Origin: Akkermansia muciniphila
Lineage (GTDB): Bacteria; Verrucomicrobiota; Verrucomicrobiia; Limisphaerales; F1-80-MAGS106
Assembly (NCBI GenBank): GCA_945865375.1
Contig: CAMBEJ010000035.1
Location: 1 to 39,154, forward strand
Length of the DNA stretch: 39,154 bases
Direction: 5' to 3'
In this document: positions 8,290 to 16,760 of the stretch, one piece after another
Numbering within the stretch: position 1 is the stretch's first letter
How the letters are laid out: every line of letters starts with the position of its first letter
Program-made: the position numbers and the translations under genes
The notes under the pieces: generated by a model
Seen by the model: the letters and a program-made list of their open reading frames with translations, nothing else
The model's database searches: none
Told to the model about the DNA's origin: nothing

Positions 8290-9482
8290 ACTTCAAAATC
8301 AACGGATTACGCCCGCGAAGCCCGCCCCAAGGACTTCCTCCAGTCAACTTTCGTGTCCGGCGAGATCCATAATTTTGTTGATGCCATCCATGTTCGCCTC
8401 AACTCCGAAGACGCCACTACCGGGTTATTCCTTGCCGAAGGACCAAAGGGCGTCGGTAAATCTCATGGCCTTCTGATTCCCCTTCACCTGACCAGCTCTC
8501 CGGGGGACTGCCAGGGGTGGCTGTCCGAGAATAAACTCACGTTTTCCACTCCAGCGGGCACGCGGGTTCTATGGCGTAAATTCACTGATTTTCCTCTCGA
8601 ATCCCTTTGGGGCGTCATCGCCCAACAACTCAAATTTGATTTTCGCCTCGATCAACCTCCCGACACTAACCAATTCCGCGCCGCGCTCGATGGCAAGAAG
8701 CTCGTTCTGGTTTTCGACGAACTCGAAAGCGGGGTTCGTTCCATCAGCGACACCGCTCTCCGCCAGCGCAATTTGAATTTCCTCCAGATGATTTCTGAAG
8801 AGTCGAACCGCGCCGGCTCAAACGTCGTGCTCATCGCCTCCGTCTATGATGGAAATCTCGAACCCGGCCTCACGCTGAAACGGCTTCCTCGGGTCGAACT
8901 CCGCTTCCAGGATTCCGCTGACCGCCGCAAAGTCCTCTTTCACCGGCTCTTCAAAAAATCTCCGCTAAATCCGTCCCCTGAGATCAACGCTATAGTTCAA
9001 AGTTACCTCAACACATGGCGACGGTTCGGCATTGATATTCCTCCCGACTACGCCGACCTGTTGCGTCAATCATTTCCTTTCACGCCGGAACTGCTCGATG
9101 TCGCTCTCGTTCGCATTCGACAATCAAAGGGTGGCTTCCAAGGCACTCGCGGTGCGCTGGGTTTTCTTGCCGCCTTGGTTCGCGGTCGCTGCGACTCCAC
9201 GCACCTGATTACAATGGCTGACGCCAGCCTCCTCAATACCGAACTCCGCAGTTGGCTTGCTGACCTCGACCCATCCCGAAACCTTCTGACCTGCGCCGAA
9301 TCAAACCTGCGCGAACTCCGCAGCAATCCGTTCTCGGATCAGATTGCTGCGGCGACGCTCCTCGCCAGCCTTGCCCCGTCACCCAGCGCCTCGGCATTCA
9401 GGGCATCGCTACCGCCGACAAGTCTTTCGACGGCGTGCAGGGCATCATCGTTTACAAACCCGAAGACATAATGCCGTCATGA
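8290..9482 (+). pseudogene. DUF499-like P-loop ATPase, frameshifted
   Basis: The longest clean frame runs from GTG 8353 to 9471, but similarity appears to begin upstream: in the same frame KDFLQSTFVSGEI precedes 8353, matching the F-x-x-x-T entry segment of DUF499 proteins. Walker A is GPKGVGKSH, Walker B LVLVFDELE, and a later FTPELLDVAL and FQGTRGALGF pair is typical of DUF499/PglY-like ATPases. Around 9375-9385 the frame shifts: the published-frame tail is Ser/Pro-rich nonsense, while the other frame reads TQRLGIQGIATAD to a TGA at 9480-9482 that overlaps the next ATG as ATGA. The start is uncertain (8290 is approximate). At about 400 residues it is much shorter than typical DUF499 proteins (around 1000), so it may be a short relative. 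Known DUF499 genes occur in anti-phage loci; that role here is inference. Confidence 0.62.
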
Positions 9483-9931
9483 GTAATTCACCCTTCGATC
9501 CCAAGTCGCCGTTGTTTCCGTGGTATCCACCGCCGGTCACGCCCCAACCTGTCACGCCATCTTTGATCGCCTATTTGCAAAATGCGCCGTTCAGCGGCGA
9601 CACCACTTGTTTTCGCGCCAACGGCGCTAAGGCCGGTTCGGTCGAGGCGCGATACCGCGACACTTGGGATCGAGCGGATCAGGGTTCATCGGCCACGGTT
9701 GTCCGGGTTTCCATCAACGGCCAATGCGACGTGGACGAAAGCGGGTTCGACGCCGAACGGCTGGACACCGGCCACTACTCCGGCGCAAATGCCCTCGCCG
9801 CCCTACCAGTGGAAGCCGAAGCCCGCGCTGAAGAAGCCATCCGCCTTCGGACCGCATCCCGCCGCACCGAAATGCCGGAAGGCACAATCGTCCGCTGTGA
9901 TTTACTTGGCGTCTCCGCCATCGCAACATGA
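9479..9931 (+). CDS. Hypothetical protein, probably 3'-truncated
   Basis: A 150-residue product starting MSNSPFDPKSPLFPW, proline-rich at the N-terminus. Its ATG overlaps by four bases the stop of the upstream ATPase frame, the signature of a coupled partner gene. The sequence belongs to no family I recognise. Similarity to a longer gene cannot be judged, but its end lies where the opposite-strand AbiEii gene should also end, which suggests both were cut by one rearrangement near 9930-9960. It should be read as the probable second gene of a lost ATPase-centred operon. Confidence 0.5.
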   Translation: MSNSPFDPKSPLFPWYPPPVTPQPVTPSLIAYLQNAPFSGDTTCFRANGAKAGSVEARYRDTWDRADQGSSATVVRVSINGQCDVDESGFDAERLDTGHYSGANALAALPVEAEARAEEAIRLRTASRRTEMPEGTIVRCDLLGVSAIAT

Positions 9932-10762
9932 GTGGTTCTGGTGAAACAGAGGCGGACGCTCATGTGCCCAACAATGCCAGGAGCCGGAAGGAGATTCGTG
10001 ACCACCCACTCATGGGCTTCCGCAGGATTGAAATGAATTCCGGGGCGCAATAGGGGCGGTGTGTCGGATAGGAAGCCAGGGTGGTTCATCTTGTCGGCGA
10101 GGTTGCTTTGGAATTTGGCGGCGGTGATGGGTTTACCTTCGGCCTTCATATAGTGACTAAAGATCTCGACCACCTCGTTGGCAGCAAGAAGGCCCGATTC
10201 CTGCGCGTGCCAGAGATCGAAGAGATCCCGCCCCTTCGGCCGTTGATAGAGGGCACGGAGTTTGGTCCCAAGCAGTTCTGACGTGGAATAGATGGGGAGC
10301 ATGGCGACGCCCGTGAACCAGCGAGATTGGACGGTAAATTCGGAATGTTGCAATGGCTGGAGGCACATGTGCTCCCGCGTGTTGATCTCGATTTTCAGGC
10401 GCATGCGAATGACGGGCGGCAGCTCAGATTCAAAGCGGTAGATGAGCCTGGCTCCGCGCGGCCCGACGTTGCTCTTGGGCGAGTCCAGCCACGGATCCAG
10501 CCGCGCGCGGAGACGATCCAGAGTTTCGCCGATCAGTTCTTCTCGAATCTGCACGAAATCCAGATCTTCGGAGTAACGGGCCGGAGGTCGGAGAATGATT
10601 TTGTGCAACGCGGTTCCGCCCCGGAAAAGCAGCCGATCACGCAATGCCAGGTCGGAGTAGATTTCGACCATCCCGCCGGATAACACGAGGTCCTGTTCCA
10701 CCTGAGCGGGAGACCCAGGGGCATTGATGCGACCACTCGGTAAGGTAAGCGGGGGAAATCAT
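9775..10762 (-). pseudogene. AbiEii/AbiGii-type nucleotidyltransferase toxin, frameshifted and with aberrant 3' end
   Basis: The toxin of type IV toxin-antitoxin systems is a nucleotidyltransferase. Motifs seen are RGGTALHK, YSEDLDF and LGTKLRALYQRPKGRDLFDLW. The proper N-terminus, MISPAYLTEWSHQCPW from ATG 10762, lies in another frame; joining it to the main frame (VEQDLVLSGGMVEI) needs a one-base change at about 10701-10720. Downstream, similarity ends near 9950 (FNPAEAHEWVVTNLL), after which the frame runs on to 9775 antisense to the preceding gene, giving an unrelated arginine-rich tail. No AbiEi antitoxin is visible next to it. The gene is probably dead. Confidence 0.75.
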
Positions 10763-10980
10763 AAGTCGGATTGAGGATCCGCGTTTTCCACCACGCGCCA
10801 GCGGTTCTTGGCAGAGTAGTAACGTAGGCCCAAGAACCGCATGAGGTCGGTTCTTCGCTGTTTTCGGTGGAATGCAAAGGTTTTGGAGTGGGGATGACCC
10901 GAGAGGGTTGAAGGAACTTAGCCAGGGGCAAACGAGTCTGCGAGTGCCGCCCCTGGATCCCAGCCCCAATGGCAGTCGCC
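10763..10980. other. Gene-free stretch with short inverted repeats
   Basis: No coding frame is credible. GCGGTTCTTGG near 10800 and its complement CCAAGAACCGC near 10830 can pair, and a related GGTCGGTTCTTCG follows, suggesting a worn dispersed repeat. The expected AbiEi antitoxin is absent here. Confidence 0.4.
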
Positions 10981-11132
10981 CCCTCCTTCGCCAAGGCTAC
11001 GGCGGGCAGGCCCTCCTTCGCCAAGGCTTCCGCCTTCGCTCAAGCTACGGTGGACGGGACGGCGGGCAGGCCCTCCTTCGCCAAGGCTTCCGCCTTCGCT
11101 CAAGCTACGGTGGACGGGACGGCGGGCAGGCC
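10981..11132. repeat. 60-bp tandem repeat (about 2.5 copies)
   Basis: The unit at 11041-11100 is exactly continued at 11101-11132, and the end of 10981-11040 is identical to the end of the unit, giving a strict 60-bp period with a shorter 30-bp variant at the left. Key words are CTTCGCCAAGG, CTTCGCTCAAGC and ACGGTGGACGGGACGGCGGG. All six frames are largely open through it, so apparent ORFs are artefacts. A diverged single copy seems to lie inside the coding region at 26422-26451. Confidence 0.92.
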
Positions 11133-11154
11133 GGAGGGCCGATGGATTGGGTCT

Positions 11155-11326
11155 GAGCACTACAGCGACACTTTCGAGGCCTGGAGCGCGGCATTCAGGC
11201 TGCTGCAACTTCCAACTGCAAATTGGAGCGCTCCTCAATGCCGCGGCGCCGTCAAGTACGCACGCTAGGGCAGCGTAAACGCCGCGCTCCGGTCGAAAAC
11301 GGCAAATGTCGCTGTAGTGTTAGAAA
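11155..11326. repeat. Long palindromic element with CACTACAGCGACA ends
   Basis: The left end reads GCACTACAGCGACACTTTC and the right end TGTCGCTGTAGTGTTAG; the arms continue imperfectly with GGAGCGCGGC-type words on both sides, giving a hairpin of about 170 bases. The same end sequence occurs at 27236-27368 (both ends) and at 29069-29090 (one end). It is a dispersed non-coding family; whether it is mobile is not shown. Confidence 0.8.
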
Positions 11327-11397
11327 CCAACCCGAGGAATACCGTGTCGACAAACCGGCGTCTTGCGATTCTGACAGGCTGATAATATCATGTCGCC

Positions 11398-11617
11398 ATG
11401 AAAACGCTTTCTGTAAAGCTTCCGGCGCCGCTGGCTGGCTGGCTGGCTCTCCAAGCGATCGAAGGAACTCGGACATACTCAATCCGATCTGGTGCCCTAA
11501 GAGCTGGAGGAGCAAAGGACGGGAAAAAATCGCCCCAAATCCTGCGCCGAATTGATGGCCGATCTCGACGGCGATTTTGAAGGGCCGTCCGATCTTTCAA
11601 CGGACCCGAATTACATG
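11398..11617 (+). pseudogene. Decayed ribbon-helix-helix (CopG-like) antitoxin gene
   Basis: The start MKTLSVKLPAPLAGWL matches small RHH antitoxins. The rest lies one frame over: SKRSKELGHTQSDLV, then a TAA, then ELEEQRTGKN and CAELMADLDGDFEGPSDLSTDPNYM-type sequence typical of the same proteins' C-terminus. The frame change coincides with a CTGG tract (4.5 units, 11431-11448), so slipped-strand change is likely. With one frameshift and one nonsense codon the gene cannot make the full protein. No toxin gene follows; the next gene is the membrane protein at 11631. Confidence 0.68.
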
Positions 11618-11630
11618 ACAAACTGCCCCC

Positions 11631-12335
11631 ATGAAGGGATTCACCTTTACCACTCAATCCGATTTCCGCTGGAAATGGTTGATCTGCCTCGGGGCGGCCG
11701 TCGCGCTCATTGCCGCCGCCCGATATTTAGACGTGCAAGATCTGTTCAAGCAGGCGCTCGATTGGGTCGGGCAACTCGGGCCCTGGAGAGCACTCATCTT
11801 CATCGCGATTTACGTGGTGGCGACGGTGCTGTTTGTTCCGGGATCGGTGCTGACGATCGGCGCGGGCGCGGTGTTCGGCGTGGTCTGGGGTTCGATTTAC
11901 GCTTCCATCGCGGCGACTCTGGGAGCGACCTGCGCGTTTCTCGTGGGCCGCTACCTCGCCCGCGACGCCATCGCCCGTAAGATTGAAGGCAACCGACGCT
12001 TTGCTGCTATCGACAGGGCCGTGGCGAATGAAGGTTGGAAAATCGTCGGGCTGACCCGGCTCTCGCCGGTGTTTCCGTTCACGCTGCTGAACTACGCCTT
12101 CGGCGTCACGCGCGTGAAGCTCGGCCATTACGTGCTCGCGTCGTGGATCGGCATGATGCCCGGCACTGTGATGTATGTGTATCTCGGTTCGCTGGCCAAG
12201 GCCGCCTCGGGTGAACGGACGCGCACCACCGGCGAATGGGTGTTCTACGGCGTTGGGCTGCTCGCCACCGTGGCGGTGACCCTCTTCGTCACACGCATCG
12301 CCAAGCAGGCGATCGCGAAGAAAATCATATCTTAG
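11631..12335 (+). CDS. TVP38/TMEM64 (DedA/VTT superfamily) membrane protein
   Basis: A 234-residue inner-membrane protein with about five to six hydrophobic segments: residues ~14-34, ~55-75, ~78-105, ~140-165 and ~200-222. The VTT core is recognisable in VPGSVLTIGAGAVFG, followed by a G-rich helix and GRYLAR, then LTRLSPVFPFTLLNYAFG, the re-entrant F/PxxLxNYxxG region. Members are implicated in lipid or undecaprenyl-phosphate translocation, which is family knowledge; the exact substrate here is unknown. The ATG at 11631 lies just after the antitoxin remnant. Single gene, no clear partner. Confidence 0.92.
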   Translation: MKGFTFTTQSDFRWKWLICLGAAVALIAAARYLDVQDLFKQALDWVGQLGPWRALIFIAIYVVATVLFVPGSVLTIGAGAVFGVVWGSIYASIAATLGATCAFLVGRYLARDAIARKIEGNRRFAAIDRAVANEGWKIVGLTRLSPVFPFTLLNYAFGVTRVKLGHYVLASWIGMMPGTVMYVYLGSLAKAASGERTRTTGEWVFYGVGLLATVAVTLFVTRIAKQAIAKKIIS

Positions 12336-12354
12336 AGCCTATCAGGAAAAGGCT

Positions 12355-12603
12355 ATGACCGAACGAACTTCACCGCCCGTCCTCCCGTGGGACGCTCCGA
12401 GCGGCTGTAAAGAACACAGTCGCTTCGTGCTCGCGCCCCAATCCGAACATCGCGCGCTCAAAGCCAAAGTGTGGACCCCTCCGGTCATCGCTCACGGCCG
12501 TCTTTACTGCCGTCTTTACTTGCGTGATCAGGACTATCTAGTGTGTTATCACATTTCTTTGGATGCCACGACGTCCAAGAGCACGAACCCGCGCCAACCA
12601 TGA
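12355..12603 (+). pseudogene. Possible C-terminal remnant of a PQQ-type beta-propeller protein
   Basis: In the 300-base gap before the DUF1553 gene an open frame of 82 codons contains KVWTPPVIAHGRLYCR and then YLVCYHIS. This pattern (W-T-x-P-V-x-x-x-G-x-x-Y-C-R then L-V-C) is the last blade of PQQ-like quinoprotein/beta-propeller enzymes common in this phylum. The N-terminal part has no such similarity. It is more likely a gene relic than a working small gene. Confidence 0.4.
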
Positions 12604-12649
12604 TCCGGCCACTGATGGGCAATGGGTCTTTGGGGCCGGGAAAAGTTCC

Positions 12650-15286
12650 ATGGCACTGCAGGCGATACTCTTAGCCGGATTGACCGCTGTCCTGAGCGGA
12701 GGCTATCCGGCATTCGCCGCCGCGCCGGATGCCGCCGCGCGCGCGCCCGTCAGCTACGACGACGACATCAAGCCCGTGCTGGAATTGCATTGCCTCAAAT
12801 GTCACGGGCCGGAAAAGCAGAAAGGCGGTCTGCGGCTCGATCACAAGGCGGGCGCGTTCAAGGGCGGAGACTCGGGTGAACGCGGCATTGTGCCGGGCCA
12901 CTCCAGCCAGAGTCGGTTGTTCCAGATGGTGTCGTCGAAGAAGGACGATGAGCGAATGCCGCCGAAGGGCGAGCCGTTCAATGAGAAACAACTCGACCTG
13001 TTGCGGCGCTGGATTGATACGGGAGCTGAGTGGTCGGAGTCGGGCACGAACGCGGCGAAGTTGGGCCGCTCCGAAATGAAGGTGTCCGAGACCGACCGGC
13101 AGCACTGGTCGTTTCTGTCGCTGCGCCAAGTCGTGCCTCCGTCGGTGAAGGACAAAGCATGGGTACGCACGCCGGTGGACCAGTTCATCCGCCACGCGCA
13201 GGAGGCCAAGGCGATTTTGCCGTCCGCTCCGGCGGACGCCCGGACGCGGGTGCGCCGGATCTATTTCGACCTGATCGGTCTGCCCCCGACGCCCGAAGAA
13301 ATGGCGCGTTGGGGTGCGCGGGTCGGGAAATCCAGCGATGCTGTCCGCGAACTTGTGGACGAACTTCTCGCCAGTCCGCACTACGGCGAGCGCTGGGCGC
13401 GACATTGGCTCGACGTTGCGCGCTACGCCGACAGCAATGGAATGGAGAGCGACAACGATCGACCCAATGCCTACCGCTATCGCGACTTCGTTATCCGCGC
13501 GCTGAACGAGGACTTGCCTTACCACACCTTCATTCGGTGGCAGCTTGCCGGGGACGAGATTGAGCCGGACAAACCGGAAGCCATCGCGGCGACGGGCTTC
13601 CTCGCGGCTGGGGTGAACGCAGGGCTTCCCGACAAGCTGATGGAAGAGGAAAAGCTCCGCAACCGCGCCAACGAGCTCGACGATATGGTCTCGACGACGG
13701 GGCAGGCGATGCTCGGTCTTACGCTCGCTTGCGCGCGCTGTCACGACCACAAATACGACCCACTGCCGACGCGCGACTATTACCGGATGATGCGCGTCTT
13801 CAACAGTGGCGACCGAGCTGAAGTGCCGCTGGCGTCGCTCTCCGAGGTGAAGGCGCGCGCGACGGCGATGGCCGCATGGAAAAAGGAATCTGACGCTGCG
13901 GTGAAGGAGCGCGATGAGTGGTTGAAAGAAGCGCGCAAGCCCGTCGCGGATACACTGCGGGCGGAACGAATCGCGAAATTGCAAATCACCGACAACGAAA
14001 AAAGGCTCCTCCTGGAAAAACGGGATGACTCCGCAGCGAAGAAGCTGGCCGACCGTTTCAAAAAGGAACTCAAGATTGAGGATTCGGAGTACGTGGCCGC
14101 GCTGGCGGACGGTGAACAGGCGCGATGGAAGGAGCTCGATGGCCGCGTGAAAGAGCTCGCCCGGCGCAAACCGGGCGAGCTGCCGACGGCGTTCGCATTC
14201 GCGGACTTCGCGCCGGAGCCACGCGAGAGCTGGCTCTTTGAGCGCGGCAATTTCATGGCGCGCAAGGAGAAGATGGACCTCGGTTTTCTCACGGTTCTGA
14301 CCACGGGCAAGACCGCCGACGATTACTGGAAGGCCGCGCGCGACACGAAGCTCCGCGACGACAGCACGCAGCAGCGGCGCGCCTTGGCTGATTGGATGAC
14401 CGACACGGACCATGGCGCGGGCGCATTGTTGGCGCGCGTGATGGTGAATCGCGTCTGGCAGCATCACTTCGGCGAGGGACTGGTGCGCACGGCCAGCGAT
14501 TTCGGCACACGCGGCGAACCGCCCACGCATCCGGAGTTGCTCGAATGGCTCACCGGGGAACTCATCCGCAGCGGCTGGAGCGTGAAGCGCCTGCACCGGC
14601 TCATCGTGAACAGCGCGGCCTACCAGCAGGCGTCGGCTTTCGACGAAAAGAAATCCGCCCGGGACCCCGAGAACCGCCTGCTCTGGCGTCGCCGTCCGCT
14701 GCGGCTCGAATCGGAAACCCTGCGCGACTCGATGCTCGCGGTCGCCGACACGCTCAACTCGGCGGTCTTTGGGCCAGGCTTCAAGCCGCCAATTCCTGCG
14801 GAAGCCCTCCAGGCGCGCAACGTGAAAGACCCGTATCCCGGCGATGCCAAAGACACACTGGAGACGCGCCGGCGGACGATCTACATGTTTCACAAGCGCG
14901 TTGTGCAGTATCCGCTCATGCAGGCATTCGATGCGCCGGATGCGCAGCAAAGTTGCGGTCGCCGCATGAACACCACGGTGGCTCCGCAGGCGCTGTCGTT
15001 GCTCAACGACCCGTTCGTCCGTCTGCGTGCGGAGGAACTGGCCGGGCGCCTGCAAGCCGGCGCAGGCCCTGGAGCCGATGCGCAGATTCAACTGGCCTTT
15101 CAGCTCTGTCTCGGCCGCGCACCCGCTCCCGACGAACTCACCGACGCCCGCGTTTTCATCTCGGCGCAGATCGCCGCCCGCGCTCAGCCCGCCGCAAACC
15201 AACCGACCGCCGCCGCGCAACGACTTGCGCTCATCGACTTCTGCCAGTCGCTCTTCGGGCTGAACGAATTCATCTACATTGACTGA
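12650..15286 (+). CDS. PSD1/DUF1549-DUF1553 cytochrome c domain protein
   Basis: A large exported protein of the planctomycete/verrucomicrobial PSCyt family, 878 residues from this start. It has a signal peptide (hydrophobic LQAILLAGLTAVL then AFAAA), a PSCyt1 cytochrome c-like domain with the haem motif CLKCH near residue 50, the DUF1549 domain around residues 140-350 (YGERWARHWLDVARYADS), a second CxxCH (CARCH) in the middle, a charged spacer, and DUF1553 at the C-terminus (RVMVNRVWQHHFGEG; LRLESETLRDSML). An in-frame ATG at 12563 adds 29 residues ahead of the signal peptide, so 12650 is preferred. It is followed 6 bases later by DUF1501; the two are commonly paired, and are thought to act in the periplasm on polysaccharides, though the biochemistry is unproven. 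Confidence 0.93.
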   Translation: MALQAILLAGLTAVLSGGYPAFAAAPDAAARAPVSYDDDIKPVLELHCLKCHGPEKQKGGLRLDHKAGAFKGGDSGERGIVPGHSSQSRLFQMVSSKKDDERMPPKGEPFNEKQLDLLRRWIDTGAEWSESGTNAAKLGRSEMKVSETDRQHWSFLSLRQVVPPSVKDKAWVRTPVDQFIRHAQEAKAILPSAPADARTRVRRIYFDLIGLPPTPEEMARWGARVGKSSDAVRELVDELLASPHYGERWARHWLDVARYADSNGMESDNDRPNAYRYRDFVIRALNEDLPYHTFIRWQLAGDEIEPDKPEAIAATGFLAAGVNAGLPDKLMEEEKLRNRANELDDMVSTTGQAMLGLTLACARCHDHKYDPLPTRDYYRMMRVFNSGDRAEVPLASLSEVKARATAMAAWKKESDAAVKERDEWLKEARKPVADTLRAERIAKLQITDNEKRLLLEKRDDSAAKKLADRFKKELKIEDSEYVAALADGEQARWKELDGRVKELARRKPGELPTAFAFADFAPEPRESWLFERGNFMARKEKMDLGFLTVLTTGKTADDYWKAARDTKLRDDSTQQRRALADWMTDTDHGAGALLARVMVNRVWQHHFGEGLVRTASDFGTRGEPPTHPELLEWLTGELIRSGWSVKRLHRLIVNSAAYQQASAFDEKKSARDPENRLLWRRRPLRLESETLRDSMLAVADTLNSAVFGPGFKPPIPAEALQARNVKDPYPGDAKDTLETRRRTIYMFHKRVVQYPLMQAFDAPDAQQSCGRRMNTTVAPQALSLLNDPFVRLRAEELAGRLQAGAGPGADAQIQLAFQLCLGRAPAPDELTDARVFISAQIAARAQPAANQPTAAAQRLALIDFCQSLFGLNEFIYID

Positions 15287-15292
15287 CGCGCC

Positions 15293-16714
15293 ATGAACCC
15301 GGCCCACCAACACTGCGGACGCTACGAGTCCTTCACCAGTCGCCGTGATTTTTTGAAAAAGGCCGGCGCTGGCTTTGGCATGCTCGCGCTCGCGGATCTG
15401 ATGGGGAAGAACAACCAGCTCGCCGCCGCCGCAACGGAGGCGTCCAACCCGATGGCGCCGCGCGCGGCGCATTTTTCACCGAAGGCGAAGTCGGTCATCT
15501 GGCTCTTCATGGAAGGCGCGCCGAGCGCGGTGGACATGTTCGACCCGAAGCCCGAGCTGACCAAGCGAGACGGCCAGCGCATCGACATTGATGTGTTCAA
15601 CGGCAACCCTGGTCCACTGATGAAATCACCGTTCAGCTTTGCCCAATATGGTGAGTCCGGCGCGTGGGTTTGCGAGCATTACCCGAATGTCGCTCAGCAC
15701 GTGGATGACTTCGCCTTCGTGAAATCGTTTTACAGCGAATCCAACGACCACGTTCCCGCACTCTACCAGATCAACACCGGCATCCCGCGGCCCGGCTTTC
15801 CCAGTGCCGGTTCGTGGGTCACCTACGGCCTCGGGTCGGGGAACAACAACCTGCCCGGCTACGTGGTGCTCGGAAACAATCAAGGCGTGAAAGGAGGCAA
15901 TCTCAACTGGAGCTCCGGCTTTCTCCCGACCACGCATCAAGGCACGCTCTTCCGAGCCGGTGCCACGCCGGTCATCAACCTCACGCGGCCCCGCGACGTT
16001 TCCCGCGCTAACCAGCGTGCGCAGCTCGATCTAATGGCGAGGCTCAATCAGCGCCACCTCGACGCGCGACCCGGCGAAGCGGAGTTGCTCGGGCGCATTC
16101 AGAGCTTCGAACTCGCCTATCGCATGCAGGCGGAGGCGACGGATCTCGTGGACTTCAGCAAGGAATCCGCCGCCACGCGCGAGATGTATGGCATCGACAA
16201 AGATGAGACGCGTTCCTACGGGTCGAAATGCCTGATGGCCCGCCGCCTCGTCGAGCGGGGCGTGCGTTTTGTGCAGGTCTATAGCGATGGCGAATGGGAC
16301 GCGCACAGCGACCTCAACGGCAATCACAAGGGCCACTGCCGCGCGACCGACAAACCGATTCATGCCCTGCTCACCGACCTCAAGCGCGCCGGCCTCATCA
16401 ACGAAACACTCGTCATCTGGGGCGGCGAATTCGGCCGCATGCCCGTCTCGCAGGGGAACGGCGGGCGCGACCACAATCCGAATGGCTTCGGCATGTTCAT
16501 GACCGGCGCTGGCATCAAGCCTGGCACCAGCTACGGGGAACTCGACGAGATCGGCTATCGCGCCGCCGTGGACCGCGTCTCTGTCCACGACCTCCACGCC
16601 ACGATGCTCCATCTGCTCGGCATTGATCACAAGCAGCTCACCTATTTCCACAACGGTCGCCGCTACCGTCTCACCGACGTGGCGGGCGAGGTGTTGCAGA
16701 AGATTCTGGTGTGA
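15293..16714 (+). CDS. DUF1501 domain protein (Tat-exported sulfatase-like fold)
   Basis: A 473-residue protein with a twin-arginine signal, SRRDFLKKAGAGFGML, at about residues 16-32. The rest matches DUF1501: SVIWLFMEGAPSAVDMFDPKP, the FVKSFYSESNDHVPAL segment, IWGGEFGRMP, and GRDHNPNGFGMFM. These histidines and aspartates resemble the metal ligands of the alkaline phosphatase/sulfatase superfamily. The gene begins 6 bases after the DUF1553 gene and forms an operon with it. The partner is probably exported folded to the periplasm by Tat. The substrate is not known. The downstream gene faces it, only 46 bases away. Confidence 0.94.
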   Translation: MNPAHQHCGRYESFTSRRDFLKKAGAGFGMLALADLMGKNNQLAAAATEASNPMAPRAAHFSPKAKSVIWLFMEGAPSAVDMFDPKPELTKRDGQRIDIDVFNGNPGPLMKSPFSFAQYGESGAWVCEHYPNVAQHVDDFAFVKSFYSESNDHVPALYQINTGIPRPGFPSAGSWVTYGLGSGNNNLPGYVVLGNNQGVKGGNLNWSSGFLPTTHQGTLFRAGATPVINLTRPRDVSRANQRAQLDLMARLNQRHLDARPGEAELLGRIQSFELAYRMQAEATDLVDFSKESAATREMYGIDKDETRSYGSKCLMARRLVERGVRFVQVYSDGEWDAHSDLNGNHKGHCRATDKPIHALLTDLKRAGLINETLVIWGGEFGRMPVSQGNGGRDHNPNGFGMFMTGAGIKPGTSYGELDEIGYRAAVDRVSVHDLHATMLHLLGIDHKQLTYFHNGRRYRLTDVAGEVLQKILV

Positions 16715-16760
16715 AACTCAAAGAGTCACCGCAAATGAGAACGTGGACACTACGCGGAGC

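Noticed and set aside
10872..11268. Frames through the tandem repeat giving FAKATAG- and LRQGYGGQ-like peptides
   Set aside because: The repeat is open in every frame, so the repeated peptides are artefacts of its 60-bp period.
12671..15472. A 933-residue open frame on the minus strand opposite the DUF1553 gene
   Set aside because: It is a GC-rich antisense shadow: no domain, arginine/histidine-rich, and the plus strand encodes a clear cytochrome-domain protein.
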